Program-made: the position numbers and the translations under genes
Shown here: one piece after another, positions 37,428-45,485 of the stretch
Layout of the letters: each line of letters opens with the position of its first letter
Numbering within the stretch: the stretch's first letter is position 1
The notes under the pieces: model-generated
What the model was told of the DNA's origin: nothing
The model's input: only the letters and a program-made list of their open reading frames with translations
The model's database searches: none
Assembly (NCBI RefSeq): GCF_009709555.1
Contig: NZ_WJBG01000138.1
Location: 1-49,711, forward strand
Reading direction: 5' to 3'
Length of the DNA: 49,711 nt
Source of the DNA: Streptomyces blattellae
GTDB taxonomy: Bacteria > Actinomycetota > Actinomycetes > Streptomycetales > Streptomycetaceae

Positions 37428-37452
37428 AGGCGAACGCACGGCACGCGCGCGT

Positions 37453-37486
37453 GGAGCCCTGGTGACGGAAGCGTCACCAGGGCTCC
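37453..37486 (+). terminator. Terminator of the M16 operon
   Basis: GGAGCCCTGGTGACG (37453-37467) and CGTCACCAGGGCTCC (37472-37486) form a perfect 15-bp stem with a GAAG tetraloop, 25 bp after the stop codon. Confidence 0.88.
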
Positions 37487-37589
37487 CTTATGCCCGAATT
37501 ATGGGAGAGGTTGCCTGTCTGGTCTGTGGCATGCGCTACAAAAGCCGTGATCCGTTTGAGGATTGAAAGATGTCCCGTTTAGCGTCTTC

Positions 37590-37790
37590 CGGGCTGTCCG
37601 TCAGGCAGTGCGCCGCACCCGCGGCACCGGACAGCCATCGCCGAGTCCCCAAATGGCGCGAGCCAGGGGAGCCGGGGACCCAACAACGCAGTCCCTGGGG
37701 TGAATCGGACGCCCGCGCGTGCAGCGAGGGGGTCCGTAGGAGACCTTCCTGCTCCGAACCCGTCAGCTAACCCGGTAGGCGAGAAGGAAG
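37590..37790 (+). promoter_or_regulatory. c-di-AMP riboswitch (ydaO/yuaA class)
   Basis: The leader of the M23 peptidase gene carries the ydaO hallmarks in order: GAGCCAGGGGAGCCGGGGAC (about 37660-37679), TGGGGTGAAT (37696), GGTCCGTAGGAGACC, then TCCGAACCCGTCAGCTAACC and CGGTAGGCGAGAAGGAAGG. Closing helix P1 pairs CGCC near 37639 with GGCG near 37778. The aptamer core is about 37636-37790. Just upstream GGCTGTCC (37590) and GGACAGCC (37629-37636) form a further hairpin. In Streptomyces such switches turn off cell-wall hydrolase genes when c-di-AMP is high. The ribosome site lies directly after the aptamer. The rest of 37487-37589 should hold the promoter. Confidence 0.92.
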
Positions 37791-37808
37791 GAAAGGACCA
37801 GCCACTAC

Positions 37809-38564
37809 ATGGCGTTCACCTGCGCCTCCGGGAAGCACCGCCGTCCCAGCCGTATCCAGCGCACCACCGCTCGCGCGGCGGGCGTCGCCGCCCTCACCAC
37901 CACCGGCGTCATCGGCACCCTCGCCGCCCCGGCCCTCGCCGCCGAGCCCGCCGCCGAGACGACCGGCCTGATCCCGGTCCTCAGCAGCGCCGCCGCCGAC
38001 CAGATCGCCGAGCAGGCCGCCGCCCAGCAGCAGGCCGCCGAGGAGGCCGCCGCCGCGAAGCGGGCCGCCGCCGCGAAGAGGGCCGCGGCGGAGAAGGCGA
38101 AGGAGGCCCGCGAGGCCGAGGAGCGCGCCGCCCGCGAGGCCGAGCACAAGCGCCTCAACGGCTACGTCCTGCCGATCACCGGCTCCTACCTCTCCACCGG
38201 CTACGGAGCCGGCGGCTCCGTGTGGTCCTCCGGCAGCCACACCGGCGTCGACTTCCACGCCGCGAGCGGCACGTCCGTCCACGCGGTCGGACGCGGCACC
38301 GTCGTCGAGGCGGGCTGGGGCGGCGCGTACGGCAACCAGGTCGTGATCAAGATGAACGACGGCACGTACACCCAGTACGGGCACCTGTCGTCCATCGGCG
38401 TCTCGGTGGGCCAGAGCGTCACCCCCGGTCAGCAGATAGGCCTCTCCGGCGCGACCGGCAACGTCACCGGGGCGCATCTGCACTTCGAGGCCCGTACGAC
38501 CGCGGAGTACGGCTCCGACATCGACCCCGTCGCCTACCTGCGCTCGCACGGCGTGGACGTCTGA
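37809..38564 (+). CDS. Secreted M23 (LytM) peptidoglycan endopeptidase
   Basis: 251 aa. An Arg-rich signal peptide with hydrophobic core (about 20-44, ending APALAAEP) directs export. Residues about 60-115 are an Ala/Glu/Lys coiled coil. The C-terminal M23 domain (about 118-251) has zinc ligands His144 and Asp148 in GSHTGVDFH, His192 in QYGHLS, and His223/His225 in AHLHFEAR, so it should be active and cut peptide cross-links. Start ATG 37809 follows GGAAAGGA. Control by the c-di-AMP riboswitch links it to cell-wall growth or germination. A 16-bp terminator hairpin follows. Confidence 0.94.
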   Translation: MAFTCASGKHRRPSRIQRTTARAAGVAALTTTGVIGTLAAPALAAEPAAETTGLIPVLSSAAADQIAEQAAAQQQAAEEAAAAKRAAAAKRAAAEKAKEAREAEERAAREAEHKRLNGYVLPITGSYLSTGYGAGGSVWSSGSHTGVDFHAASGTSVHAVGRGTVVEAGWGGAYGNQVVIKMNDGTYTQYGHLSSIGVSVGQSVTPGQQIGLSGATGNVTGAHLHFEARTTAEYGSDIDPVAYLRSHGVDV

Positions 38565-38582
38565 CGGCAGACGGCTCCGCGT

Positions 38583-38617
38583 CCGAAGGTCCCGGCTCCA
38601 CGAGCCGGGACCTTCGG
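38583..38617 (+). terminator. M23 peptidase terminator
   Basis: CCGAAGGTCCCGGCTC (38583-38598) and its exact complement (38602-38617) with a CAC loop, followed by TCTTTCAT. Confidence 0.88.
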
Positions 38618-38647
38618 TCTTTCATACCCTCGGCTGTCCAAAAAATA

Positions 38648-38657
38648 TCCATGGATT
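38648..38657. promoter_or_regulatory. Palindrome upstream of the GntR gene
   Basis: ATCCATGGAT is a perfect 10-bp palindrome in an AT-rich patch 95 bp before the gene's start, followed by TTCCG/CGGAA inverted pentamers. It is a candidate self-operator of the GntR-family regulator. Confidence 0.35.
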
Positions 38658-38752
38658 CCGGCCCGCCATCGGAAATTCCGGCTCATTGCCATAGAGTCAC
38701 GGAACACGCGTCAATCGTCGACGTTTCACGGGGATTAAGGCGGAGGTCGGTC

Positions 38753-39448
38753 ATGCGTATTCCGGCGCACTCGGTATGCACGGCGATCCGGGACGACATC
38801 GTCGCCGGTGTCTACGAGCGCGGCAGCCGGCTCACCGAGGAACTCCTGGCACGCCGCTACGGCGTCTCGCGCGTCCCCGTCCGTGAGGCCCTGCGCACGC
38901 TGGAGGCCGAGGGTTTCGTGGTGACCCGGCGGCACGCGGGCGCGTGCGTCGCGGAACCGACCGAGCAGGAGGCCGCCGACCTGCTGGAGATGCGTATGCT
39001 CCTGGAGCCGCTCGGCGCCTTGCGGGCCGCCCAGCGGCGCACCGAGGCGCATCTCAAGGTGCTGCGGGGCCTGGTCAGGCTGGGTCAGGAGCGGGCCAGG
39101 CGGGGCAACAGCGAGGATCTGCGCTCCCTGGGCGGCTGGTTCCACGAGACGCTCGCCCAGTCCTCCGGCAGCCCCGCGCTGACCTCGATGCTGACCCAGC
39201 TGCGGCACAAGATCGCCTGGATGTACGCGGTGGAGGCGCCGGCCGACCCGGTGGAGTCCTGGGTGGAGCACGGCGCGATCGTCGACGCGGTGGCGCGCGG
39301 CGACGGCGAACGCGCGCGGGCGGTCACGGCGCAGCACACGGAGCGCTCGACGGTCGCGCACCGGCTGCGATTCAGTAGCCCGGCAGATCGCACGGAGCGT
39401 GTGAGGAACTCGCAACATGTCGTAAACATGACGAGCCTGCGGCATTAA
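38753..39448 (+). CDS. GntR-family regulator (FCD subfamily)
   Basis: 231 aa. Winged helix at about 5-70 with AIRDDIVAGVYERGSRLTEE, LLARRYGVSRVPVREALRTL and EGFVVTRRHAGACV, then an all-helical FCD ligand domain (about 80-215) with MRMLLEPLGALRAA, GWFHETLAQSSGSPAL and HGAIVDAVARGDGERA. Such regulators usually respond to small carboxylates or amino acids. Start ATG 38753 has GGAGGT upstream. It stands alone between the M23 gene and ptsH, and its targets are not apparent. The last ~20 residues are polar and Asn/Arg-rich. Confidence 0.88.
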   Translation: MRIPAHSVCTAIRDDIVAGVYERGSRLTEELLARRYGVSRVPVREALRTLEAEGFVVTRRHAGACVAEPTEQEAADLLEMRMLLEPLGALRAAQRRTEAHLKVLRGLVRLGQERARRGNSEDLRSLGGWFHETLAQSSGSPALTSMLTQLRHKIAWMYAVEAPADPVESWVEHGAIVDAVARGDGERARAVTAQHTERSTVAHRLRFSSPADRTERVRNSQHVVNMTSLRH

Positions 39449-39518
39449 CACAAGGGCCGTATACAAAGAGGGTCTAATTCGTGGGGGATTATTTCTGCTG
39501 CCCGCGATCGGCAAATGC

Positions 39519-39552
39519 GAAGGGCTCGCCCGGAAATTCGGACGAGCCCTTC
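39519..39552 (-). terminator. ptsH terminator hairpin
   Basis: GAAGGGCTCG (39519-39528) pairs with CGAGCCCTTC (39543-39552), extended by CCG/CGG around AAATT, 10 bp after the ptsH stop. It probably also stops the converging GntR transcript. Confidence 0.75.
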
Positions 39553-39562
39553 AATTCGGCAC

Positions 39563-39844
39563 TCAGACGGTCTCGGGAAGCTCCTCAAGACCCTCGGCGA
39601 CCAGCTTCGCCAGCCGGTCGAGAGCGACGTCCGCGCCCTCGGCGTCGGAGGCGAGCACGATCTCCTCGCCGCCCTGGGCGCCGAGCCCGAGGACGGCAAG
39701 CATGGAGGCCGCGTTGACGGGATTGCCGTCGGCCTTGGCGATCGTCACGGGGACCCCTGCGGCCGTGGCGGCCCGGACGAAGATGGAGGCGGGGCGGGCG
39801 TGGAGACCCTCGGCCCAGCCGACGTTGACGCGGCGCTCAGCCAT
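39563..39844 (-). CDS. ptsH: Phosphocarrier protein HPr
   Basis: 93-aa phosphocarrier of the PEP-dependent sugar phosphotransferase system, passing phosphate from EI to EIIA components. The active site His15 is in GLHARPAS, the conserved regulatory-site region is NAASMLAVLGLG with Ser47, and the tail ends LEELPETV; length is normal. Start ATG 39844 follows AAGGG. A DasR-type operator lies 26-41 bp upstream, overlapping a TTCACG-N16-TAGACA promoter on the minus strand. In Streptomyces DasR links ptsH to N-acetylglucosamine uptake. ptsI is not in this window. Monocistronic. Confidence 0.96.
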   Translation of the reverse strand: MAERRVNVGWAEGLHARPASIFVRAATAAGVPVTIAKADGNPVNAASMLAVLGLGAQGGEEIVLASDAEGADVALDRLAKLVAEGLEELPETV

Positions 39845-39869
39845 GTGATGCTGCCCTTCAGGTGTTCAG

Positions 39870-39885
39870 GGTTGTCTAGACCATT
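39870..39885. promoter_or_regulatory. DasR-responsive element (dre) upstream of ptsH
   Basis: GGTTGTCTAGACCATT matches the dre consensus ACTGGTCTAGACCAGT at 12 of 16 positions and its 12-bp core at 11 of 12. It overlaps the likely -10 of ptsH. Control of pts genes by DasR is established in S. coelicolor. Confidence 0.8.
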
Positions 39886-40010
39886 TTCCCATATCGTGAA
39901 GCAAGCCCGGAACGGCCATGCGTCCCGTCCTTGAAGTGCCGTCGGACCGCGGCCTCGGCCCGACTCACGTCCTCCACAGACTGCCTCGCGCCGTTGTCGT
40001 ACGCGAGCCG

Positions 40011-40016
40011 TACTCT
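40011..40016 (+). promoter_or_regulatory. -10 hexamer of a probable leaderless transcript
   Basis: TACTCT lies exactly 7 nt before ATG 40024, and no Shine-Dalgarno sequence is present. A good -35 is not seen. Confidence 0.35.
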
Positions 40017-40023
40017 GGGCCCC

Positions 40024-42891
40024 ATGCAGAGCGCGCCGGACCGGCACGAGTACCCCGCCCACTGGGAAGCCGACGTGGTGCTGCGCGACGGCGGCACCGC
40101 GCGCATCCGCCCCATCACCGTTGATGACGCCGAGCGCCTGGTCAGCTTCTACGAGCAGGTGTCGGACGAGTCGAAGTACTACCGCTTCTTCGCGCCCTAC
40201 CCGCGTCTGTCCGCCAAGGACGTCCACCGCTTCACGCACCACGACTTTGTGGACCGGGTGGGACTCGCGGCCACCATCGGCGGCGAGTTCATCGCCACCG
40301 TACGCTATGACCGCATCGGCGCCGAGGGGCTGCCCGCGTCGGCACCCGCCGACGAGGCCGAGGTCGCCTTCCTCGTGCAGGACGCCCATCAGGGGCGCGG
40401 CGTCGCCTCCGCCCTGCTCGAACACATCGCCGCCGTCGCCCGCGAGCGCGGCATCCGTCGCTTCGCCGCCGAGGTGCTGCCCGCCAACACCAAGATGATC
40501 AAGGTGTTCACGGACGCCGGGTACACCCAGAAGCGCAGCTTCGAGGACGGCGTCGTACGCCTGGAGTTCGACCTCGAACCCACCGACCGGTCGCTCGCCG
40601 TGCAGTACGCGCGCGAGCAGCGCGCCGAGGCGCGGTCCGTGCAGCGGCTGCTGACGCCCGGCTCCGTCGCCGTCATCGGGGCCGGCCGCACCTCCGGCGG
40701 CGTGGGCCGCAGCGTCCTCGGCAACATCCGGGACGCCGGGTTCACGGGCGGTCTGTACGCCGTGAACAGGGCTTTCCCCGGGGAGCTCAAGGAACTCGAC
40801 GGGGTGCCGGCGTACCGCTCCGTGCAGGACATCGAGGGGCCCGTCGATCTCGCGGTCGTCGCCGTGCCCGCGGACCACGTGCCCGAGGTCGTCACCGAGT
40901 GCGGCGAGCAGGGCGTGCAGGGGCTCGTCGTGCTCTCCGCCGGGTACGCCGAGAGCGGTCCCGAGGGACGCGAGCGGCAGCGGGAACTCGTACGGCACGC
41001 GCGCGCGTACGGCATGCGGATCATCGGGCCCAACGCGTTCGGGGTCATCAACACCGCCGACGGCGTACGGCTGAACGCGTCCCTCGCCCCCGAGCTGCCC
41101 CGTGCCGGCCGCATCGGGCTCTTCGCCCAGTCCGGGGCCATCGGGATCGCGCTGCTGTCCCGGCTGCACCGGCGCGGGGGAGGGGTCACCGGGGTCACGG
41201 GAGTGTCCACCTTCGTGTCGTCCGGCAACCGGGCGGACGTGTCCGGCAACGACGTACTCCAGTACTGGTACGACGACCCCGACACCGACGTCGTCCTCAT
41301 GTACCTGGAGTCCATCGGCAACCCCCGCAAGTTCACCCGGCTCGCCCGGCGTACGGCGGCGGCGAAGCCGCTGGTCGTCGTGCAGGGCGCGCGGCACGGG
41401 GGTGCGGCGCCGCAGGGGCATGCGGTGCGGGCGACGCGGCTGCCGCATGCCACGGTGTCCGCGTTGCTGCGGCAGGCCGGGGTGATCCGGGTGGACACGA
41501 TCACCGAACTGGTCGACGCGGGGCTGCTGCTCGCGCGTCAGCCGCTGCCCGCGGGGCCCCGGGTGGCGATCTTGGGGAACTCGGAGTCGCTGGGGTTGCT
41601 GACGTACGACGCGTGCCTCTCCGAGGGGCTTCGGCCGTTGGCCCCGCTGGACCTGACCACGGGGGCGACCGCGGAGGACTTCCATGCGGCGTTGTCACGG
41701 GCATTGGCGGACGACGCGTGTGATGCGGTGGTGGTGACGGCGATACCGGCGATCGGGGAGTCGTCGGTCGGGGACGCGATGCTGGCGGAGGCGTTGCGGT
41801 CGGCAGCGGCGGACGTTCCCGGGAAGCCGGTGCTGGTGGTGCATGTGGAGCTGGGAGGGCTTGCGGAGGCGTTGTCGGCTGCGACGAGTACGGCACCACA
41901 GGCGGGTTCAGCCCAACTCGGCACCGCAGGCGACGCCCACCCTCCCGCACTCTCGGCTTCGCCGGACCGGGGGGACCCCCATGGCCCCGCGGAACGACTG
42001 CCCACCGCGGGAGCGGCACCTGAGGGAGCTGGGCTCATTCCCGCCTACCCCGCCGCCGAGCGTGCCGTCCGCGCCCTGGGTGAAGCCGTGAAGTACGCGC
42101 AGTGGCGGCGCGATGCCGCCGATCCCGGCAAGGTGCCCGAGTACGAGGACATCGACGAGAAGGGCGCCGCCGAGCTGATCGACGGGCTGCTCGCGCGCGG
42201 GCGGGGGCTCACTCCCGGTACCGATGACACGTGCGCGTTGCTGGGGAAGTACGGGATCAACGTCCGCCGCGCGCTTCCCGCACCGTCCCCCGACGCCGCC
42301 GCCGTGGCCGCCCGCACTCTCGGCTACCCGGTCGCCCTCAAGGCCACGGCCCCGCACCTGCGGCACCGGGCGGATCTGGGCGGCGTACGGCTGGATCTGG
42401 CGGACGAGGAGCAACTGCGCAGGGCGTACGCCGAGTTGACCGGGCTGTTCGGGAAGCCGGAGGGGCTGCGGCCGGTGGTGCAGGGGATGGCGTCGCGCGG
42501 GGTGGACACCGTCGTACGGGCGGTGATCGATCCGGCGGTCGGGGCGGTGCTGTCGTTCGGGCTCGCCGGGGCCGCCTCTCAGCTGCTCGGCGACACCGCG
42601 CACCGGATCGTCCCGATCACCGACCGGGAGGCGACCTCGCTGGTGCGATCGATCCGGACGGCACCGCTCCTGTTCGGCTGGCGCGGTTCGACGCCGGTCG
42701 ACACCCCGGCCCTGGAGGAACTGCTGCTGCGTGTGTCGCGACTGGTGGACGACCACCCGGAACTCGTCGAGGTCAGCCTGGAGCCGGTCGTCGTGGCCCC
42801 GCGCGGCGTGACCGTGCTCGGGGCGTCCGTGCGGCTGGCGCCCCCGCCCGCGCGCGACGACCTCGGCCCGCGAACGCTTCCGGCGTATTAG
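40024..42891 (+). CDS. GNAT acetyltransferase fused to NDP-forming acyl-CoA synthetase
   Basis: 955 aa multidomain protein. N-terminal GNAT domain (about 20-195) with acetyl-CoA loop VQDAHQGRGVASALLEHIAA. Then CoA-binding Rossmann domain (VAVIGAGRTSGGVGRSVLGN, about 220), succinyl-CoA-ligase-like domains (LFAQSGAIGIALLSRL, SGNRADVSGNDVLQYW), and an ATP-grasp part at the C-terminus (LLGKYGINVRRALPAP, LGYPVALKATAPHLRHRAD). This is the actinobacterial protein lysine acetyltransferase (Pat-like) architecture with GNAT in front. An Ala/Pro-rich linker at about 620-680 separates the parts. Whether the synthetase half is catalytic is uncertain; a phosphorylated His of the active type was not identified. 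Probably leaderless. Confidence 0.85.
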   Translation: MQSAPDRHEYPAHWEADVVLRDGGTARIRPITVDDAERLVSFYEQVSDESKYYRFFAPYPRLSAKDVHRFTHHDFVDRVGLAATIGGEFIATVRYDRIGAEGLPASAPADEAEVAFLVQDAHQGRGVASALLEHIAAVARERGIRRFAAEVLPANTKMIKVFTDAGYTQKRSFEDGVVRLEFDLEPTDRSLAVQYAREQRAEARSVQRLLTPGSVAVIGAGRTSGGVGRSVLGNIRDAGFTGGLYAVNRAFPGELKELDGVPAYRSVQDIEGPVDLAVVAVPADHVPEVVTECGEQGVQGLVVLSAGYAESGPEGRERQRELVRHARAYGMRIIGPNAFGVINTADGVRLNASLAPELPRAGRIGLFAQSGAIGIALLSRLHRRGGGVTGVTGVSTFVSSGNRADVSGNDVLQYWYDDPDTDVVLMYLESIGNPRKFTRLARRTAAAKPLVVVQGARHGGAAPQGHAVRATRLPHATVSALLRQAGVIRVDTITELVDAGLLLARQPLPAGPRVAILGNSESLGLLTYDACLSEGLRPLAPLDLTTGATAEDFHAALSRALADDACDAVVVTAIPAIGESSVGDAMLAEALRSAAADVPGKPVLVVHVELGGLAEALSAATSTAPQAGSAQLGTAGDAHPPALSASPDRGDPHGPAERLPTAGAAPEGAGLIPAYPAAERAVRALGEAVKYAQWRRDAADPGKVPEYEDIDEKGAAELIDGLLARGRGLTPGTDDTCALLGKYGINVRRALPAPSPDAAAVAARTLGYPVALKATAPHLRHRADLGGVRLDLADEEQLRRAYAELTGLFGKPEGLRPVVQGMASRGVDTVVRAVIDPAVGAVLSFGLAGAASQLLGDTAHRIVPITDREATSLVRSIRTAPLLFGWRGSTPVDTPALEELLLRVSRLVDDHPELVEVSLEPVVVAPRGVTVLGASVRLAPPPARDDLGPRTLPAY

Positions 42892-42940
42892 AGACCGGAG
42901 AGACCGGCCTGACCGGTGCCTCGCAGTCAGTGGGCCACCG

Positions 42941-42946
42941 TAGGAT
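42941..42946 (+). promoter_or_regulatory. -10 hexamer of a leaderless transcript (DUF5998)
   Basis: TAGGAT, a strong Streptomyces -10, lies 7 nt before ATG 42954 with no ribosome binding site between them, so transcription should begin at the ATG. Confidence 0.55.
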
Positions 42947-42953
42947 GGGCGTC

Positions 42954-43541
42954 ATGGCCAAGACCAGTACGACGACCCAGGGGCTGCGAGCGGCGATCGA
43001 GCGCAGCGGCTACTACCCGGCCCTCGTGGCCGAGGCGGTGGAGGCCGCTGTGGGCGGCGAGCCCATGCGGTCGTACCTGGTCCACCAGGAGACGACGTTC
43101 GACCAGAACGAGGTGCGGCGGCACGTGACGGTGCTCGTCCTCACCGGCAACCGCTTCATCGTCAGCCACACCGACGAGCAGGCCGCCGACAGCACCTCCC
43201 CGACGCCGTACGCCACGACCTCCACCGAGTCGGTCAAGCTCAGCCGGATCTCGTCCGTCGTGGTCAGCCGGGTCGTCGCCAACCCGGAGTCGTACACGCC
43301 GGGCACGCTGCCGCGCGAGGTCGTGCTGACCATCGGCTGGGGCGCCGTCTCCCGTCTCGACCTGGAGCCCGCCGCCTGCGGCGACCCCAACTGCGAGGCC
43401 GACCACGGCTACACGGGCAGTTCGACGGCCGACGACCTCAGCCTGCGAGTCAGCGAGGCCGGCGACGGCCCGGAGACGGTCCGCCAGGCCCTCGCCTTCG
43501 CCCAGTCGCTCTCCGAGGCGACAGCGGATCTCGACCACTGA
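42954..43541 (+). CDS. DUF5998 family protein
   Basis: 195 aa, function unknown. The core reads GLRAAIERSGYYPALVAEAV, SYLVHQETTFDQNEVRRHVT and VLVLTGNRFIVSHTDE, with a Cys pair in CGDPNCEADHGYTG that could bind metal. Predicted soluble alpha/beta fold; a PH-like or phosphatase-accessory role would be speculation. Start ATG 42954 is chosen because of the -10 at ideal leaderless distance; ATG 42945 is inside that -10. Its stop overlaps the next gene's start by one base (TGATG), so it is coupled to the phosphodiesterase. Confidence 0.85.
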   Translation: MAKTSTTTQGLRAAIERSGYYPALVAEAVEAAVGGEPMRSYLVHQETTFDQNEVRRHVTVLVLTGNRFIVSHTDEQAADSTSPTPYATTSTESVKLSRISSVVVSRVVANPESYTPGTLPREVVLTIGWGAVSRLDLEPAACGDPNCEADHGYTGSSTADDLSLRVSEAGDGPETVRQALAFAQSLSEATADLDH

Positions 43542-44791
43542 TGGCCCACCCGTCTCCCCCCGCCGCCCATAAGGGAGGGCGCTCCGCGCCCACACCTCCC
43601 GATTCAACCTGGGACACGCACCCGGAACCCCTCGCCGTCGACTCCGCCCCCCGGCCGGAGTACGGCACCGGTTCCCTGGCCGACCTGCTCCCCACGCTGG
43701 CCGCCGGCATGGACGTACCCGGAATGACCGCGGCCATTCCGGAGCTGACCGCGGCCGACCGCAACTGCGTGTTTCTGATCGACGGCCTCGGCTGGGAGCA
43801 GCTGAAGGCACACCCGCAGGACGCGCCCTTCATGACCTCCCTCATCAGCAGCTCACGCGGGGGCACCGGCCGTCCGATCACCGCCGGATACCCGGCGACC
43901 ACCGCGACCTCCCTCGCCTCCGTCGGCACCGGCCTCCCGCCGGGCGCCCACGGCCTGCCCGGATACACCGTCCGCAATCCGGCCACCGGCGAGCTGATGA
44001 ACCAGCTGCGCTGGCAGCCGTGGACCTCGCCGGGCCCCTGGCAGCCGCACCCGACGGTCTTCCAGCTGGCCCAGGACGCGGGCGTGCACGCGGCCCAGGT
44101 GTCCTCTCCCGCCTTCCAGAACACCCCGCTGACGAAGGTGGCGCTCAGCGGCGGAACGTTCCACGGGCGGCTGACCGGCGAGGACCGGATGGATCTCGCC
44201 GCCGGGCAACTGGCCGCCGGCGACCGTGCGCTCGTCTACACGTACTACGCCGAACTCGACGGCGCCGGCCACCGCTTCGGCGTCGACTCCGACACCTGGC
44301 GCGGCCAGCTGATGTACGTCGACCGGCTGGTCCAGCGTCTCGCGGAGCAACTGCCGCCGCGCACCGCGCTGTACGTCACCGCCGACCACGGCATGATCGA
44401 CGTGCCCTTCGACGAGCAGCACCGCATCGACTTCGACGAGGACTGGGAGCTGCGCGCCGGCGTCGCCCTGCTGGGCGGCGAGGGCCGCGCCCGCCACGTC
44501 TACGCGCTGCCGGGCGCCGAGAACGACGTACTGACCTGCTGGCGCGAGGTGCTCGGCGAGCAGTTCTGGGTGGCCTCGCGGGACGAGGCGATCGCGGCGG
44601 GCTGGTTCGGGCGGCCCGGGGAATGCGAGGAGCGGGTGTACGACCGGATCGGCGACGTCGTCGCGGCGGCGCGGGACGACGTACTGATCATCGCCTCCGA
44701 GCGGGAGCCGAAGGAGTCGGCGATGGTCGGCAACCACGGCTCGATGACCCCTGCCGAGCAGTTGGTCCCGCTGCTCGAAGTACGCTCCTGA
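43541..44791 (+). CDS. Nucleotide pyrophosphatase/phosphodiesterase-type enzyme (alkaline phosphatase superfamily)
   Basis: 416 aa. Metal-site motifs of the superfamily: CVFLIDGLGWEQL (about residue 67), nucleophile Thr in PATTATSLASVGTGLPPG (about 108-125), YTYYAELDGAGHRFG (about 230) and YVTADHGMIDVP (about 283), with a final His in VGNHGSMTPAEQ. The pattern fits phosphodiesterases of the NPP type. No signal peptide or membrane helix, so cytoplasmic; the first ~45 residues are Pro-rich. Translation is coupled to the DUF5998 gene. The natural substrate is unknown. Confidence 0.9.
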   Translation: MAHPSPPAAHKGGRSAPTPPDSTWDTHPEPLAVDSAPRPEYGTGSLADLLPTLAAGMDVPGMTAAIPELTAADRNCVFLIDGLGWEQLKAHPQDAPFMTSLISSSRGGTGRPITAGYPATTATSLASVGTGLPPGAHGLPGYTVRNPATGELMNQLRWQPWTSPGPWQPHPTVFQLAQDAGVHAAQVSSPAFQNTPLTKVALSGGTFHGRLTGEDRMDLAAGQLAAGDRALVYTYYAELDGAGHRFGVDSDTWRGQLMYVDRLVQRLAEQLPPRTALYVTADHGMIDVPFDEQHRIDFDEDWELRAGVALLGGEGRARHVYALPGAENDVLTCWREVLGEQFWVASRDEAIAAGWFGRPGECEERVYDRIGDVVAAARDDVLIIASEREPKESAMVGNHGSMTPAEQLVPLLEVRS

Positions 44792-44834
44792 CGCCCACCG
44801 TCGTAGATCCTCGCCGAAAGGTGCTCACCTTCCC

Positions 44835-45485
44835 ATGCCCGAGCTGGTGTTCTTCTCCGGAACGATGGACTGCGGGAAGTCGACTTTGGCGCTGCAAATC
44901 GAACACAACCGAACGGCGCGTGGTCTGCAGGGGCTGATCTTCACGCGTGACGACCGTGCCGGTGAGGGCAAGCTGTCGTCGCGTCTGGGGCTGGTGACCG
45001 ACGCGGTGGAGGCCGGGCCGGGGCTGGATCTGTACGGATATGTGGTGGAGCAGTTGTCCCGGGGTGGCCGGGTCGATTACGTGATCGTGGACGAGGCCCA
45101 GTTCCTGCTGACCGGGCAGATCGACCAACTGGCCCGGATCGTGGACGACCTGGAGTTGGACGTCTTCGCGTTCGGCATTACCACCGACTTCCGGACGAGG
45201 CTCTTCCCTGGCTCCCAGCGTCTGATCGAACTTGCCGATCGCCTGGAGACTTTGCAGGTCGAGGCGATGTGCTGGTGCGGTGCCCGGGCCACGCACAATG
45301 CCCGCACCGTGGGTGGAGAGATGGTCGTCGAGGGGGAGCAGGTCGTCGTGGGCGATGTGGCTCAGTCGGCGGCCGAGGTCGGGTACGAGGTGCTCTGCCG
45401 ACGTCATCACCGCAGGCGGATGACGAGCACCGCGGCGCGGGCAGCGGCGTTGTCGCCGGACGTGCTGCCGGTCACCGCCACTTGA
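44835..45485 (+). CDS. tdk: Thymidine kinase
   Basis: Salvage enzyme phosphorylating thymidine to dTMP, 216 aa, type II family. P-loop SGTMDCGKSTLA (about 8-19), the VIVDEAQFL segment (about 85), and a C-terminal zinc/lasso region with MCWCGARATHNAR and CRRHH. The lasso is Thr/Val-rich as usual; the tail of ~18 Ala/Thr residues is extra. Start ATG 44835 follows AAAGG. It lies 43 bp after the phosphodiesterase gene and may be cotranscribed, which fits a nucleotide-salvage role. Confidence 0.93.
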   Translation: MPELVFFSGTMDCGKSTLALQIEHNRTARGLQGLIFTRDDRAGEGKLSSRLGLVTDAVEAGPGLDLYGYVVEQLSRGGRVDYVIVDEAQFLLTGQIDQLARIVDDLELDVFAFGITTDFRTRLFPGSQRLIELADRLETLQVEAMCWCGARATHNARTVGGEMVVEGEQVVVGDVAQSAAEVGYEVLCRRHHRRRMTSTAARAAALSPDVLPVTAT

